Below, one piece after another: positions 51,952-59,732 of a DNA stretch of 64,000 nt. The number at the start of each line of letters is the position of its first letter. Within the stretch, counting starts at the first letter, position 1. The stretch covers positions 97,860-161,859 of the forward strand of contig NZ_JACHWM010000016.1 of assembly GCF_014191355.1 (NCBI RefSeq), in the 5' to 3' direction. The notes below the pieces were generated by a model. That model searched no databases and was not told the DNA's origin. It saw only the letters and a list, made by a program, of their open reading frames with translations. Source of the DNA: Methylobacterium sp. R2-1 (GTDB taxonomy: Bacteria > Pseudomonadota > Alphaproteobacteria > Rhizobiales > Beijerinckiaceae). A program made the position numbers and the translations under genes.

Positions 51952-53028
51952 TCAGCCTTTCGCCCCTCCGCCGTTTTGCAGAGCGTTTTGCAAGCTCCTG
52001 TTCCGGCGGTGTTCGTCGAGCTTCGCGATAGCCGATTCGGCCAGCGTCCGCGTTCGGGCGAGATAGCGGTCCAAAATCTTCTGGGCGTGCGCCTGCGAGT
52101 GGCCGGTGATGGTCGCGATTTCCGGCACCGTGCAGCCCGCTTCCGCCAGCATCGTCACCGCCGTGCCGCGCAGGTCGTGGAAGTGGAGGTCGTCGGTGAT
52201 CTTCGCCGCCGCGAACGCCTCGCTCCACAGCTCATGAAAGTACCGCTTGCGCCAAGCCGTGCCGCGCGGCGCGACAAGGATTGTGGTGGCACGCCGCGGT
52301 GCCGCGTCGAGCGCTGCCTTCAGGGCGCGCGTTGCCGGCACGTAGACGAGGCGACGGCTCTTGCTCTGGCTGCGCACCGTCACCGCCGTGCCGTCCCAGG
52401 CGGACCACGGCAGCGTCAGGAGATCGACCTGCCGCTGGCCGGTGTGAAGGGCGAGCATCATCGCGAGCCGGATCTCGGGAGACGCGACCGCCTCGAACGC
52501 GGCTACGTGCTCCGGCATCCAGATCATTTCGGCTCGGTCTGAGCAGTAGGCGCGCTCGAAGCTGGCGACCGGATTGTGCCGGATGTGGCCGCGATCAACG
52601 CCCCACGCGAACACCCGCGCCAGTCGCCCGAGCTTCGCGTCGGCCGCCTTAGGATGCTTCTCGGCAAGCTTGTCGTGCCACTTCAGGAAGGCCGGTCGGC
52701 TGCGCGGGTTCTCGACGATGGTCAGCAGCGTCGAGCCCCACCGCTCCTCGCACGCCTTCAGGTCATAGGCGGCGCTCTCTCGCGTCTTGGCGACAAGTTC
52801 GGTCCAGGCGCGCGATTCCCGGTACTGCCGGATCAACCACTCGACGGTGCCGTCGCTGCGCGCCAGGGCGCTACTGCGGACCGCATCCTGAAACGAGCGG
52901 ATGAACTCGGGCGTGCCGGGCTCGCCGACGAGCTTGGTGCCGGCTGCGCGGTGGTAGTGGTAGACCTTCACCGTTCCGTCCGCGAGCTTCGCGCGGACGG
53001 TGTTGATGCCCCGCAGCCTAACTCGCAT
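51952..53028 (-). CDS. int: Tyrosine-type phage integrase
   Basis: This 358-aa site-specific recombinase has an N-terminal SAM-like core-binding domain (about 60-150) and a C-terminal catalytic domain. The catalytic set is visible: Arg in HTGQRQVDLLTLPW (about residue 206), His-x-x-Arg in FHDLRGTAVTMLAEAG (about 284-299), His in TITGHSQAHAQ and the Tyr nucleophile in ILDRYLART. The ATG at 53028 (MRVRLRGINTV) is chosen; it overlaps the AlpA-like gene by 11 bases. Its 3' end lies 27 bases from tRNA-Pro, the usual position for an integrase next to its attachment site. Confidence 0.95.
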   Translation of the reverse strand: MRVRLRGINTVRAKLADGTVKVYHYHRAAGTKLVGEPGTPEFIRSFQDAVRSSALARSDGTVEWLIRQYRESRAWTELVAKTRESAAYDLKACEERWGSTLLTIVENPRSRPAFLKWHDKLAEKHPKAADAKLGRLARVFAWGVDRGHIRHNPVASFERAYCSDRAEMIWMPEHVAAFEAVASPEIRLAMMLALHTGQRQVDLLTLPWSAWDGTAVTVRSQSKSRRLVYVPATRALKAALDAAPRRATTILVAPRGTAWRKRYFHELWSEAFAAAKITDDLHFHDLRGTAVTMLAEAGCTVPEIATITGHSQAHAQKILDRYLARTRTLAESAIAKLDEHRRNRSLQNALQNGGGAKG

Positions 53029-53308
53029 TTTCGGCCAGCCCCTCGTCGATTGACTGGGTCGCATCAGAGAGCAGGCCCGAGCGGCGATCAAGCGCGCGGT
53101 CGATGGCGCGCCGGTCCCATCGGTGCGTGCCGACGATCGGGCCCGGCACGATCCCCTTGCGCACCCAGCCGTCGAACGCCTCGACCGTGTCGCAGCCGCA
53201 GTACTCGGCCGCCTGGGCGCGCGTCAGGCATCGAGGGGCGATGTTGGCAGGCAGCCTCGTCGATCCGCCCTTGCCCCCGGTGCCGCCGGTGGTGCTGGCG
53301 CTACGCAT
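53018..53308 (-). CDS. AlpA/excisionase-like small DNA-binding protein
   Basis: This 96-aa protein has a winged-helix of the excisionase/AlpA type: LTRAQAAEYCGCDTVEAFDG followed by WVRKGIVPGPIVGTHRWDRR AIDRAL. The pattern of helix, turn and conserved Trp before a final helix is typical. A Gly/Thr-rich start precedes the domain. It overlaps the integrase gene and the HD-protein gene slightly and is transcribed with them; it probably controls excision or integrase expression. Confidence 0.82.
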   Translation of the reverse strand: MRSASTTGGTGGKGGSTRLPANIAPRCLTRAQAAEYCGCDTVEAFDGWVRKGIVPGPIVGTHRWDRRAIDRALDRRSGLLSDATQSIDEGLAENAS

Positions 53309-53825
53309 CTCGGCCTCGTGCGGTGGTGGTGGATTGGGTCGGGGCGGCTCGGCCTAGCGCACCGCGCAGCATCTCCGCTGAGCGCCGATACCGCAGTCCG
53401 TGCTCCGACGAGGCTGCCGGCAGGGAACGCGCCGGGTCGAGGTTGTCCTCGTTGTCGGAGAGCTTCACGATCATCGCGAGCCGGTCGCCGCTGGCGATGA
53501 TGGCCGCGGCGCATTCGAGGTAGGGCTTCCCCTTTGGCCGGGTAAGCAACTCGACAGCCTGCACGACGGCCGGATCGAACCCGGCGTCGAGTAGGCCGTC
53601 GGCGGTCACGTTGGTGTCCTCGATCGTGTCGTGCAGCCAGCCGACCTGCTGGCACCATTCGGCGTGCTGGCCCGGCAGTCCCATCGCCTCGGCGTGCGCG
53701 CGGGCGCGAGCTGCGACGCGCCCGAGATGTCCGGTGTAGGGCGCGCCGCCCTTGTCGACCTGGCCGGCGTGGAGGCGGCGGGCAAAGGCTTCGGCACTCG
53801 CGGCGAGGTTCTTGTCAGGCGCCAT
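53301..53825 (-). CDS. HD-domain protein resembling (p)ppGpp hydrolase
   Basis: This 174-aa protein resembles the hydrolase half of RelA/SpoT and small alarmone hydrolases (Mesh1/SAH). Motifs: ARRLHAGQVDKGGAPYTGHL (first His, about residues 16-35), VGWLHDTIEDTNVTADGLLD (the HD-x-x-x-D-T motif, about 61-80) and IVKLSDNEDNLDPARSLP (Lys-x-Ser-D motif for the guanosine/metal site, about 118-135). Loss or hydrolysis of host alarmone would be the expected effect if active. It lies in the minus-strand early cluster, overlapping the AlpA-like gene by eight bases. Start ATG at 53825. Confidence 0.85.
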   Translation of the reverse strand: MAPDKNLAASAEAFARRLHAGQVDKGGAPYTGHLGRVAARARAHAEAMGLPGQHAEWCQQVGWLHDTIEDTNVTADGLLDAGFDPAVVQAVELLTRPKGKPYLECAAAIIASGDRLAMIVKLSDNEDNLDPARSLPAASSEHGLRYRRSAEMLRGALGRAAPTQSTTTARGRDA

Positions 53826-53976
53826 GGGAAACCCCCTGTTCTGCCTGGGCGATGACGGCGGCGCAGCGTTTCGTCTCAGCCTCACAACTCGGCAGGGATG
53901 CGATCAATTTGAGCGATTGCGTTCGGGCGTTGTTTCGACGTCCCTGTGATTGAGAGTCAATTCGAAAGGCGCTGAG

Positions 53977-54225
53977 ATGAATTACGTTGAAGACCGCCGG
54001 TCTGAGCCGCGCCGTCTCTTGAACGAAAAAGGATCGATCACGTTGGACGAGCACACCTCGGCATGTTGTTTCGTCCATGATATTTCGAGCAGTGGCGTCA
54101 AGGTGACGTTGCTTGATGCTAATTCCGTCCCAAATACCTTTGTGCTGAGTGCTCCCCACGTGAGAATCAAAGTCTGTAAAGTCGTTTGGCGTGCAGACGA
54201 AATGATTGGCGCTAAGTTCGAATAA
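53977..54225 (+). CDS. PilZ-domain protein, AT-richer insertion
   Basis: This 82-aa protein is one PilZ domain, a c-di-GMP-binding fold. It shows the RxxxR-type motif in DRRSEPRRLL (residues about 5-14) and the D-x-S-x-x-G motif in VHDISSSGVKV (about 33-43). It is the only plus-strand gene among minus-strand early phage genes. Its G+C (roughly 48% by eye) is far below that of its neighbours, so it was probably acquired separately (a moron). The ATG at 53977 is preferred; a weak GAAAGGCGC precedes it. Confidence 0.85.
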   Translation: MNYVEDRRSEPRRLLNEKGSITLDEHTSACCFVHDISSSGVKVTLLDANSVPNTFVLSAPHVRIKVCKVVWRADEMIGAKFE

Positions 54226-54275
54226 CCAGCAGAGCTGTTTCCGCCTTAGGTAGCTGAAGTTGAATAGATCGTGCG

Positions 54276-54704
54276 TCATGATGTGGCTCCAACGTCGGGG
54301 GTCGTTGCAGCGATGAGCGGCTGCCAGCGGATCAGCACGCCCTCGAAGGCGATGCGGTCGCCCTCCTCCGGCGGGTGCTCGGCCCACCAAAACCGGGCCA
54401 TGTCCTCGACGCTCTCGAAGCCGTCGGCGCGAGCGAAGTCGTCCATTCGGGCCGGGCTCAGCAGTTCGCCGCCCACCTCGAAAAGCTCGGTTGCGCTGCG
54501 CTCGGAGAAGCACAGGCGCACCGGCATGACGGAGAGGCAGGTCGGCTGGCCGAGGAGCCGGCAGTGCTTCGTCCGCATGCCGGTGTAGAGCTGAAGCTCC
54601 TCGCCCTGCCGGGCATGGCGCATGCGGTCGGCGCGGATCGTCTGCGCCTTCGTGCCGGCGAGGATCGGCGGGCCGAACCGCTTCTTGAAGCTGTATGCGA
54701 CCAT
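54276..54704 (-). CDS. ASCH-domain phage protein
   Basis: This 142-aa protein resembles phage-encoded ASCH proteins, a PUA-like RNA-binding fold. The start VAYSFKKRFGPPILAGTKAQ, then TIRADRMRHARQGEELQLYT with GMRTKHCRL, is the family pattern. It ends with WWAEHPPEEGDRIAFEGVLI. The ATG at 54704 overlaps the stop of the DUF3268 gene. Function within the phage is unknown. Confidence 0.8.
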   Translation of the reverse strand: MVAYSFKKRFGPPILAGTKAQTIRADRMRHARQGEELQLYTGMRTKHCRLLGQPTCLSVMPVRLCFSERSATELFEVGGELLSPARMDDFARADGFESVEDMARFWWAEHPPEEGDRIAFEGVLIRWQPLIAATTPDVGATS

Positions 54705-55156
54705 CAGGCGGCCTTCCTCGGGCGATAGGTCTGGGCGTGCCGCACGACGTCGGCGTAGGAGGCGCCCTTCAGGGCGAGCCACGCGCTGCGGCACCATTCG
54801 ATGTTGAGGCGGTCGATCGCCGCCTCGTCGGTCGGCAGATGCAGTTCGTGCGCGAGGAAGGACGCGACGCGCTCCTCGGCGATGGGGCGACCGTTCGGGC
54901 AGTGGCGCAGGGCCTCGCTGATCAGCCGCTCGACCTGGCGCTCGCGCAGCAGGGCGCGAGCGTTGCGGGTCTCCTCGCCGGCCGGAAGCCCGACCGCCGA
55001 ACCGTCGGCCGCGCTCGGAGCCCACGCATCGGGGCAGAACGGGCAGGCCCAGACCTGGGCGTCAATCCGATCGGGCTCGCGGGCGCCAGCCTCGCGACCG
55101 GTGACCCGCTCGCACTCGGTGCCGCAATCGGCGCAGTAGATGCCGAGGGCGCTCAT
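54704..55156 (-). CDS. DUF3268 zinc-finger phage protein
   Basis: This 150-aa protein has a two-part zinc ribbon (YCADCG near the start and ACPFCPDAW near residue 38) followed by the helical stretch LPAGEETRNARALLRERQVE typical of DUF3268. The rest (about 80-150) contains IDRLNIEWCRSAWLALKGAS. The ATG at 55156 overlaps the stop of the truncated gene at 55153 (ATGA). Role in the phage is unknown. Confidence 0.75.
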   Translation of the reverse strand: MSALGIYCADCGTECERVTGREAGAREPDRIDAQVWACPFCPDAWAPSAADGSAVGLPAGEETRNARALLRERQVERLISEALRHCPNGRPIAEERVASFLAHELHLPTDEAAIDRLNIEWCRSAWLALKGASYADVVRHAQTYRPRKAA

Positions 55157-55227
55157 GCGGCGCTCCCGAGGCGAGCGTCGACGGCCTTCTGCCGGCGGAT
55201 CTCCGCAGTCAGCTTCCGGCATTCGCG
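55153..55227 (-). pseudogene. 3' remnant of a minus-strand early gene
   Basis: The frame that ends with TGA at 55153 (ATGA overlap with the DUF3268 start) reads RECRKLTAEIRRQKAVDARL and then GSAA. This is a believable helical C-terminus of an early phage protein. Going upstream (higher coordinates) the same bases become a good plus-strand virion frame, and no start is seen. The 5' part appears to have been removed by a deletion ending near 55228. The right boundary is approximate. Confidence 0.5.
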
Positions 55228-55365
55228 GGCGGCGTGAACCGGTTCGGCGCTCTGATGGGCGGCGCGAACCTGCTCGCAAAGGGCATTGGCGCCATGTCGG
55301 GCAACCCGGCCGCGCTGAGCAACATCGGCAGCAACATGTCCTCTGCCTTCTCGATTTTCGGGTGA
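55228..55365 (+). pseudogene. 3' remnant of a plus-strand virion gene
   Basis: The plus frame reads GGVNRFGALMGGANLLAKGI, GAMSGNPAALSNIGSNMSSA and FSIFG, then stops at 55363-55365, four bases before the next phage gene. Nearly all third codon positions are G or C here, unlike the minus-strand reading of the same bases, so this strand is coding. The 5' part is missing at the junction with the minus-strand remnant. The left boundary is approximate. Confidence 0.55.
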
Positions 55366-55369
55366 CGCG

Positions 55370-57295
55370 ATGAACGGTGCGACCGTCTTCCAGATGGTGT
55401 CGGGCCTCGGCGATGCCTTCGGCGGCGCCTATTCCGATGCCCGCAAGCAGGCGCAGGAGGAGGAGGCGCCGACGCTGATCTCGAACCTGATGAACGCCTA
55501 CAAGGGCGGCGGTGCGGCAGTGCCGGCGACCGGGCTGGGTGCGCCGGCAGGCGGGGCGGTGGCTCCCGTCGCACCGTCCAGCACACCTGCGGCCCTCCCC
55601 TCGTTCGCTGGCGGCGGTGGCGCCCCGATGCGCGTTCCTGGCAACGGCGGCGAGATCGAGACCCGCTTCGTCGACGCCCTGAAGTCTGGCGGCCTGACGA
55701 ACCCCTACGGCCTCGCCGCGATGGCGGCCTATGCCGGCCGTGAGAGCGGGTACAAGCCCGGCAATATCACCGGGTCGTGGTCCGATCCGAGCGAGAGCGG
55801 ACAGCCCGGCACCTCGGGCGGCATCCTGTCATGGCGCGGCGACCGCTTCGCCAACATGCGGCGTCTGACGGCCGGGGCCAAGGATCCGGTCGCGGCGCAG
55901 GCGACCTTCGCCCTCACGGAAAGCCCCGAACTGACGCTCGCCCTCCAGAACGCCAAGAGCCCGGAGGAAGCCAACCAACTGATGGCGCGGGCGTGGAAGT
56001 TCGCGGGTTACAACCGGCCCGGCGGTGAGTTCGCGGCCCGCCTCGGCTCAACGCGCGAGTATCTCGCCCGCCTCGGCGGCGCGGCCACGGAAGCCCCGGC
56101 GCAGGTCGCCTCGGCCGAACCCGACGCCGCCAACCTTCCCGCGGCCAGCGCGAAGCCTGCGGGCTTCGTTGTGCCTCAGGGTGGCGACGCGGCCGCCGCG
56201 CCGTCGCAGGCCTTCCCCGGCTTCCCAGCCGGCGCCGCCACCCGCATGACGCCGGAGCTCCAGACCGCGCTCAACGCCGCGTGGCGCAACCCGAGCACCC
56301 GCGCCATGACCGGGCAGATCTTCGGGCAGTTGCTCAAGGGACAGGACGCCGGTTGGGACCTGAAGGAGGTCAACGGGCAGTCCGCCTGGGTGAACACCCG
56401 CAACGGCCAGATCCTCCCAATCGGGCAGGCCAAGCGCAACACTGCGACCGTCGGCAACAATCTCGTCGACACGGCTACCGGTGAGGTGCTGTACGCGGCG
56501 CCGGACAAGGACAGCTCGAAGCTCTTGAACGTCCCAGCTGGAACGACCGTGCTGGACCCGGTGACGCGCCAGCCGATCTACACCGCGCCGCGGGCAGAGC
56601 GGGATGAGGGCGACAAGGTCCGCGATCAGGTCGCCGCCCGCGAGCAGGAGGCGAAGCGGCTCGGACTGGAGCCCGGCACCCCGAAGTTCGAGAGCTACGT
56701 GCTCACCAGCAAGATCGGCCGCGATCAGGAGCTTTCGGCGACCGACAAGAAGGCGATCATGGAGGCGGAGGAGTCGGTGCTCTCGGCGCAGACCGCCGTC
56801 GACGCACTGAACCAGGCCAAGGCGATCTCCCCGAAAGCCTATGTGGGGCCGACTGCCGGCATCCGCGGCTACGCGACGAGCTTGGTCGGCAGCGAGGCTG
56901 GCGAGGCGACGCAGGAGATGGAGAACATCGTCTCCTCCAACGCGCTCGGGCAGTTGAAGGCGATCTTCGGTGGCAACCCGACCGAGGGCGAGCGCAAGAT
57001 CCTGCTCCAGATCCAGGGCTCGGCCTCGCAGCCCGACGCGGTGCGCCAGAAGATCTTCGACCGTGGCATCGCGCTTGCGCAGCGCCGCCTCGAGTTCAAC
57101 CAGCGGCGTGCTGAGGATCTGAAGGGTGGGACGTTCTATAAGGCAGAGGGCAAGGACGCGCCGCGCGCCTCCGGCTTGCCGCCCTCTCTGCCGGTGAAGG
57201 TGACGCCCTCCATGAAGCCGGAAGACATCGTGAAGCGCTTCCCGAGCGGGACGCGCCTGATCCTTCCCGATGGCTCGGAAGGAAGGGTGCCCTGA
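55370..57295 (+). CDS. Phage virion protein with tail-lysozyme-like domain
   Basis: This 641-aa protein has an N-terminal helical part (1-45), a Gly/Ala/Pro linker, and a lysozyme/transglycosylase-like domain at about residues 97-230. That domain contains ALKSGGLTNPYGLAAMAAYA, GRESGYKPGNITGSW (probable catalytic Glu) and QPGTSGGILSWRGDRFANMR. The remainder is helical and may be a virion structural or DNA-ejection part (EESVLSAQTAVDALNQAKAI). Such proteins open the cell wall during DNA entry. The next gene starts within its stop (TGATG). Confidence 0.82.
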   Translation: MNGATVFQMVSGLGDAFGGAYSDARKQAQEEEAPTLISNLMNAYKGGGAAVPATGLGAPAGGAVAPVAPSSTPAALPSFAGGGGAPMRVPGNGGEIETRFVDALKSGGLTNPYGLAAMAAYAGRESGYKPGNITGSWSDPSESGQPGTSGGILSWRGDRFANMRRLTAGAKDPVAAQATFALTESPELTLALQNAKSPEEANQLMARAWKFAGYNRPGGEFAARLGSTREYLARLGGAATEAPAQVASAEPDAANLPAASAKPAGFVVPQGGDAAAAPSQAFPGFPAGAATRMTPELQTALNAAWRNPSTRAMTGQIFGQLLKGQDAGWDLKEVNGQSAWVNTRNGQILPIGQAKRNTATVGNNLVDTATGEVLYAAPDKDSSKLLNVPAGTTVLDPVTRQPIYTAPRAERDEGDKVRDQVAAREQEAKRLGLEPGTPKFESYVLTSKIGRDQELSATDKKAIMEAEESVLSAQTAVDALNQAKAISPKAYVGPTAGIRGYATSLVGSEAGEATQEMENIVSSNALGQLKAIFGGNPTEGERKILLQIQGSASQPDAVRQKIFDRGIALAQRRLEFNQRRAEDLKGGTFYKAEGKDAPRASGLPPSLPVKVTPSMKPEDIVKRFPSGTRLILPDGSEGRVP

Positions 57296-58909
57296 TGGCC
57301 GAGGATGTTTGGGCCGCGTTTCGCGTCAAGCCGGCGGCGAGTCCCGAAGCTGCTCCCACTGCCGCGCCGGCCCCGTTCGACGGCCCGTGATCGGCGTTCC
57401 GGGTCACGGCTGACGCCCCGCGAAGGCCGCACCGGCCGCCGAACCGGCGCCGCCTCCTGCGCGCCACCCGATGGCGCTCGCGGACGGGACCGTGCCGCCC
57501 GAGATCGGCGATGCGCCCAAGGGCCAGGATGCCGGAACGACCGCCGCAGCCCTGCGTGGCGCCCTCAACGGCATCCCCGTCGTCGGCCCGGCCATCGTGT
57601 CCGGCGCAGAGCGCGCGGCGGCCGGCATCGGCGCGATGCGCAACGAGACGTCTTACGCCGACACGCTGGAGCAGGTGCAGGCGAACTCGAAGGCGACGGC
57701 CGAGGCGCACCCGCACGTCACCACCGGCAGCGAGATCGCGGGCGCCGTCCTCGGCACCGCACCGCTGGTCGCTGCCGCGCCCGCCGCGTTCGGCATCTCG
57801 GCCGCGTCCTTGCCGGTGCGGGCCGCGACCTCCATGGTGACCAACGGCGCGCTCGGGGCGGCCGATGGGCGGCCCGGAGCGGTGGGGATCTGGAGGCAAC
57901 CGCGAAGGGGGCAGGCTTCGGTGCCGTCGGCGGCCTCGCTGCCCCCGTGCTCGGCGCCGCCGCCGGCAAGGTCGCGGCCTCAGTCGCGTCGAGAATCAAG
58001 CCGGCTGCTGCGGTCCCCGCCGTCGATGAACTAAAGGATGCCGCCCGCGCCGCCTATCAGCGCGCCGACGGGGCCGGCGTGCAGATCGCTCAGCCCTCGT
58101 TCGCGGCGGCGGTGGACGACATCGCCCAAGCCGCGAAGGCGGCGGGCATTGATCGGACCATCCACCCGAAGGCGACGGCGGCCGTCGGGCGCCTGGAGGA
58201 GGCGGTAGGCACCGCTCCGACCCGGAAGGACGTCGAGCTGCTGCGCCGCATCCTCGGCGGGGCCGCGAAGTCGATCGAGCCCGACGAGAAGCGGATCGCC
58301 TCGCTCATGATCGACAAGCTTGACGACTTCGTCGGCGGCCTGAAGCAGGGCGATCTGATCTCAGGCGACGCCGCAACCGCCGCCGACGCCCTGACCGAGG
58401 CGCGCGGCCTCTGGAGCCGGGCGCGCAAGGCCGAGGTGATTGAGGATGCTGTCGGGCGCGGCGAGAACCGCGCTGCCACGAGCGGGGCCGGCGGCAACAC
58501 CGAGAACGCGATCCGGCAGAACATCCGGGCCATCCTCGACAGCCCGAAACGGCGCGCCGGCTTCACCGATCCCGAGAAGGCGGCCATGTCGGCGATCGTG
58601 CGCGGCTCGTCGGTCCAGAACGCCCTTCGCCTGATGGGGAAGTTCTCGCCGACCAACGGAGCCCTCACAGCCTTGCTCGGCCTCAGCGGAACAGTCGCCA
58701 ACCCGGCGATGGCAGCGCTCCCGGTTGCCGGACTTGCGGCGAAGAAGATCGCGGAGCGCGGCGTCACCCGTCAGATCCAGCACCTCGGTGACCTCGTGCG
58801 CAGCGGCGGCAGCGTCCCTGTCTCGCCGCTGGCGCTACCAGCTCAGCAGACTGTCGAGCCGCTGGCGATCAGCATCTTCAGCGCGGCGCCCCGGATCGCC
58901 AACCAGTAG
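57295..58909 (+). pseudogene. Phage virion protein gene, disrupted by a stop and two frameshifts
   Basis: The frame starts at 57295 (MAEDVWAAFRVKPAASPEAA), overlapping the previous stop. It meets TGA at 57388-57390, where a Trp codon would make a second WxAFRV unit (SAFRVTADAP follows). One base is missing near 57420 (reading then continues as AKAAPAAEPAPPPARHPMAL) and another near 57867 in a G run (then DLEATAKGAGFGAVGGLAAP). After correction, one protein of about 538 aa emerges with hydrophobic Gly/Ala segments and a helical C-terminus ending IANQ. The domain type is unknown, possibly a DNA-ejection or internal virion protein. The stop at 58909 is normal. Confidence 0.8.
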
Positions 58910-59069
58910 CCACGAACACGAGGGCGCCGACGAATATCCCACCAACAGCGAAGCCCATCCCGAAGTCGTCGCCGAATCCGCGCAACGCGATCCACAGCAC
59001 GCCCATCCCAAGGGCGAACAGCAGCATCGCGACGATGGCGAAGACGTCTTGGTGGGAGACCGACCGCAC
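58878..59069 (-). CDS. Small two-helix membrane protein
   Basis: This 63-aa protein has two predicted transmembrane helices (FAIVAMLLFALGMGVLWIAL and GFAVGGIFVGALVFVATGW) separated by a short polar loop, and starts with GTG. The topology would suit a holin-like protein, but no family match is recalled. It is opposite in direction to the virion gene whose end it overlaps by 32 bases, and lies just downstream of hicB. Confidence 0.55.
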   Translation of the reverse strand: MRSVSHQDVFAIVAMLLFALGMGVLWIALRGFGDDFGMGFAVGGIFVGALVFVATGWRSGAPR

Positions 59070-59072
59070 CGC

Positions 59073-59297
59073 CTACGCCCGCCGCTCGTGCACCGCGGCC
59101 GGACCCGGCACGTCCCGCCCCAACCGCTCCGCCGCCGCGATCCAGCAGCTGATGGCGTCCTCGACGTTCTCCATCGCCTGCTCGACCGTATCGCCATCGG
59201 ACATGCAGCCGGGCAGGTCCGGCACGGTCACATGCCAGCCGCCGCCCTCCGATTTAGGCAACCAGTGCAGTTCGACGAAATAGTCACGGACGAACAT
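59073..59297 (-). CDS. hicB: HicB-family antitoxin
   Basis: This 74-aa protein is the partial RNase-H-like HicB fold: YFVELHWLPKSEGGGWHVTV then PDLPGCMSDGDTVEQAMENV and EDAISCWIAAAE. No C-terminal DNA-binding extension is present. It follows hicA and overlaps it by 14 bases, so toxin comes first and antitoxin second, as is usual for hicAB. It should neutralise HicA. Confidence 0.92.
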   Translation of the reverse strand: MFVRDYFVELHWLPKSEGGGWHVTVPDLPGCMSDGDTVEQAMENVEDAISCWIAAAERLGRDVPGPAAVHERRA

Positions 59298-59544
59298 CGG
59301 TCTCTTCCCTGACGCGATCCACGAAGGCGACGAGCTTCCTGATGTAGACGGGGCGGATGGGCCGCTTGAACGGCACCGTCAGGATCTCGGGCTGGCTCGG
59401 ATGCGGCACGTCGTAATGTGAGCCTCGGGCCGGCGGGTGGCAAGCGATGCCGAACGCGCGGCAGACCGCCTCCACATCCGCGATGGTCCAATCGCCGACC
59501 GGGTTGCGGCGCATCGCTTCGAGGCGCTTCTCGGCTTGGCTCAT
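59284..59544 (-). CDS. hicA: HicA-family mRNA-interferase toxin
   Basis: This 86-aa toxin has the dsRBD-like HicA fold. The conserved catalytic His is in ARGSHYDVPHPSQPE (about residue 43), followed by ILTVPFKRPIRPVYIRKLVA. HicA cuts mRNA and tmRNA when free of HicB. The ATG at 59544 (MSQAEKRLEAMRRN) is preferred over the longer frame. The pair sits inside the prophage between virion genes, opposite to them, as a probable stabilisation or anti-phage moron. Confidence 0.92.
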   Translation of the reverse strand: MSQAEKRLEAMRRNPVGDWTIADVEAVCRAFGIACHPPARGSHYDVPHPSQPEILTVPFKRPIRPVYIRKLVAFVDRVREETDVRP

Positions 59545-59688
59545 GGATTGGTCGAGAAGCGGGGGAGGCGGCGCGACATGCCGGCACTGTAGCACGCTCC
59601 TACCGCGCCGCCAGTCATCGCCCCTTGACCCGTCGGGCAAAACCCGCGATTTGATCACTGTGCCGCGCCCTACGCGCTGGCCCTGACC

Positions 59689-59712
59689 AAGCCCCGCCCC
59701 CGTGCGGGGCTT
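59689..59712. terminator. Hairpin before the tail-collar gene
   Basis: An 8-bp stem AAGCCCCG/CGGGGCTT with an eight-base loop is followed by CGTCGTTT. It lies just upstream of the tail-collar gene on the plus strand and could end upstream transcripts. Confidence 0.55.
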
Positions 59713-59732
59713 CGTCGTTTCAGGCTCTCCCC

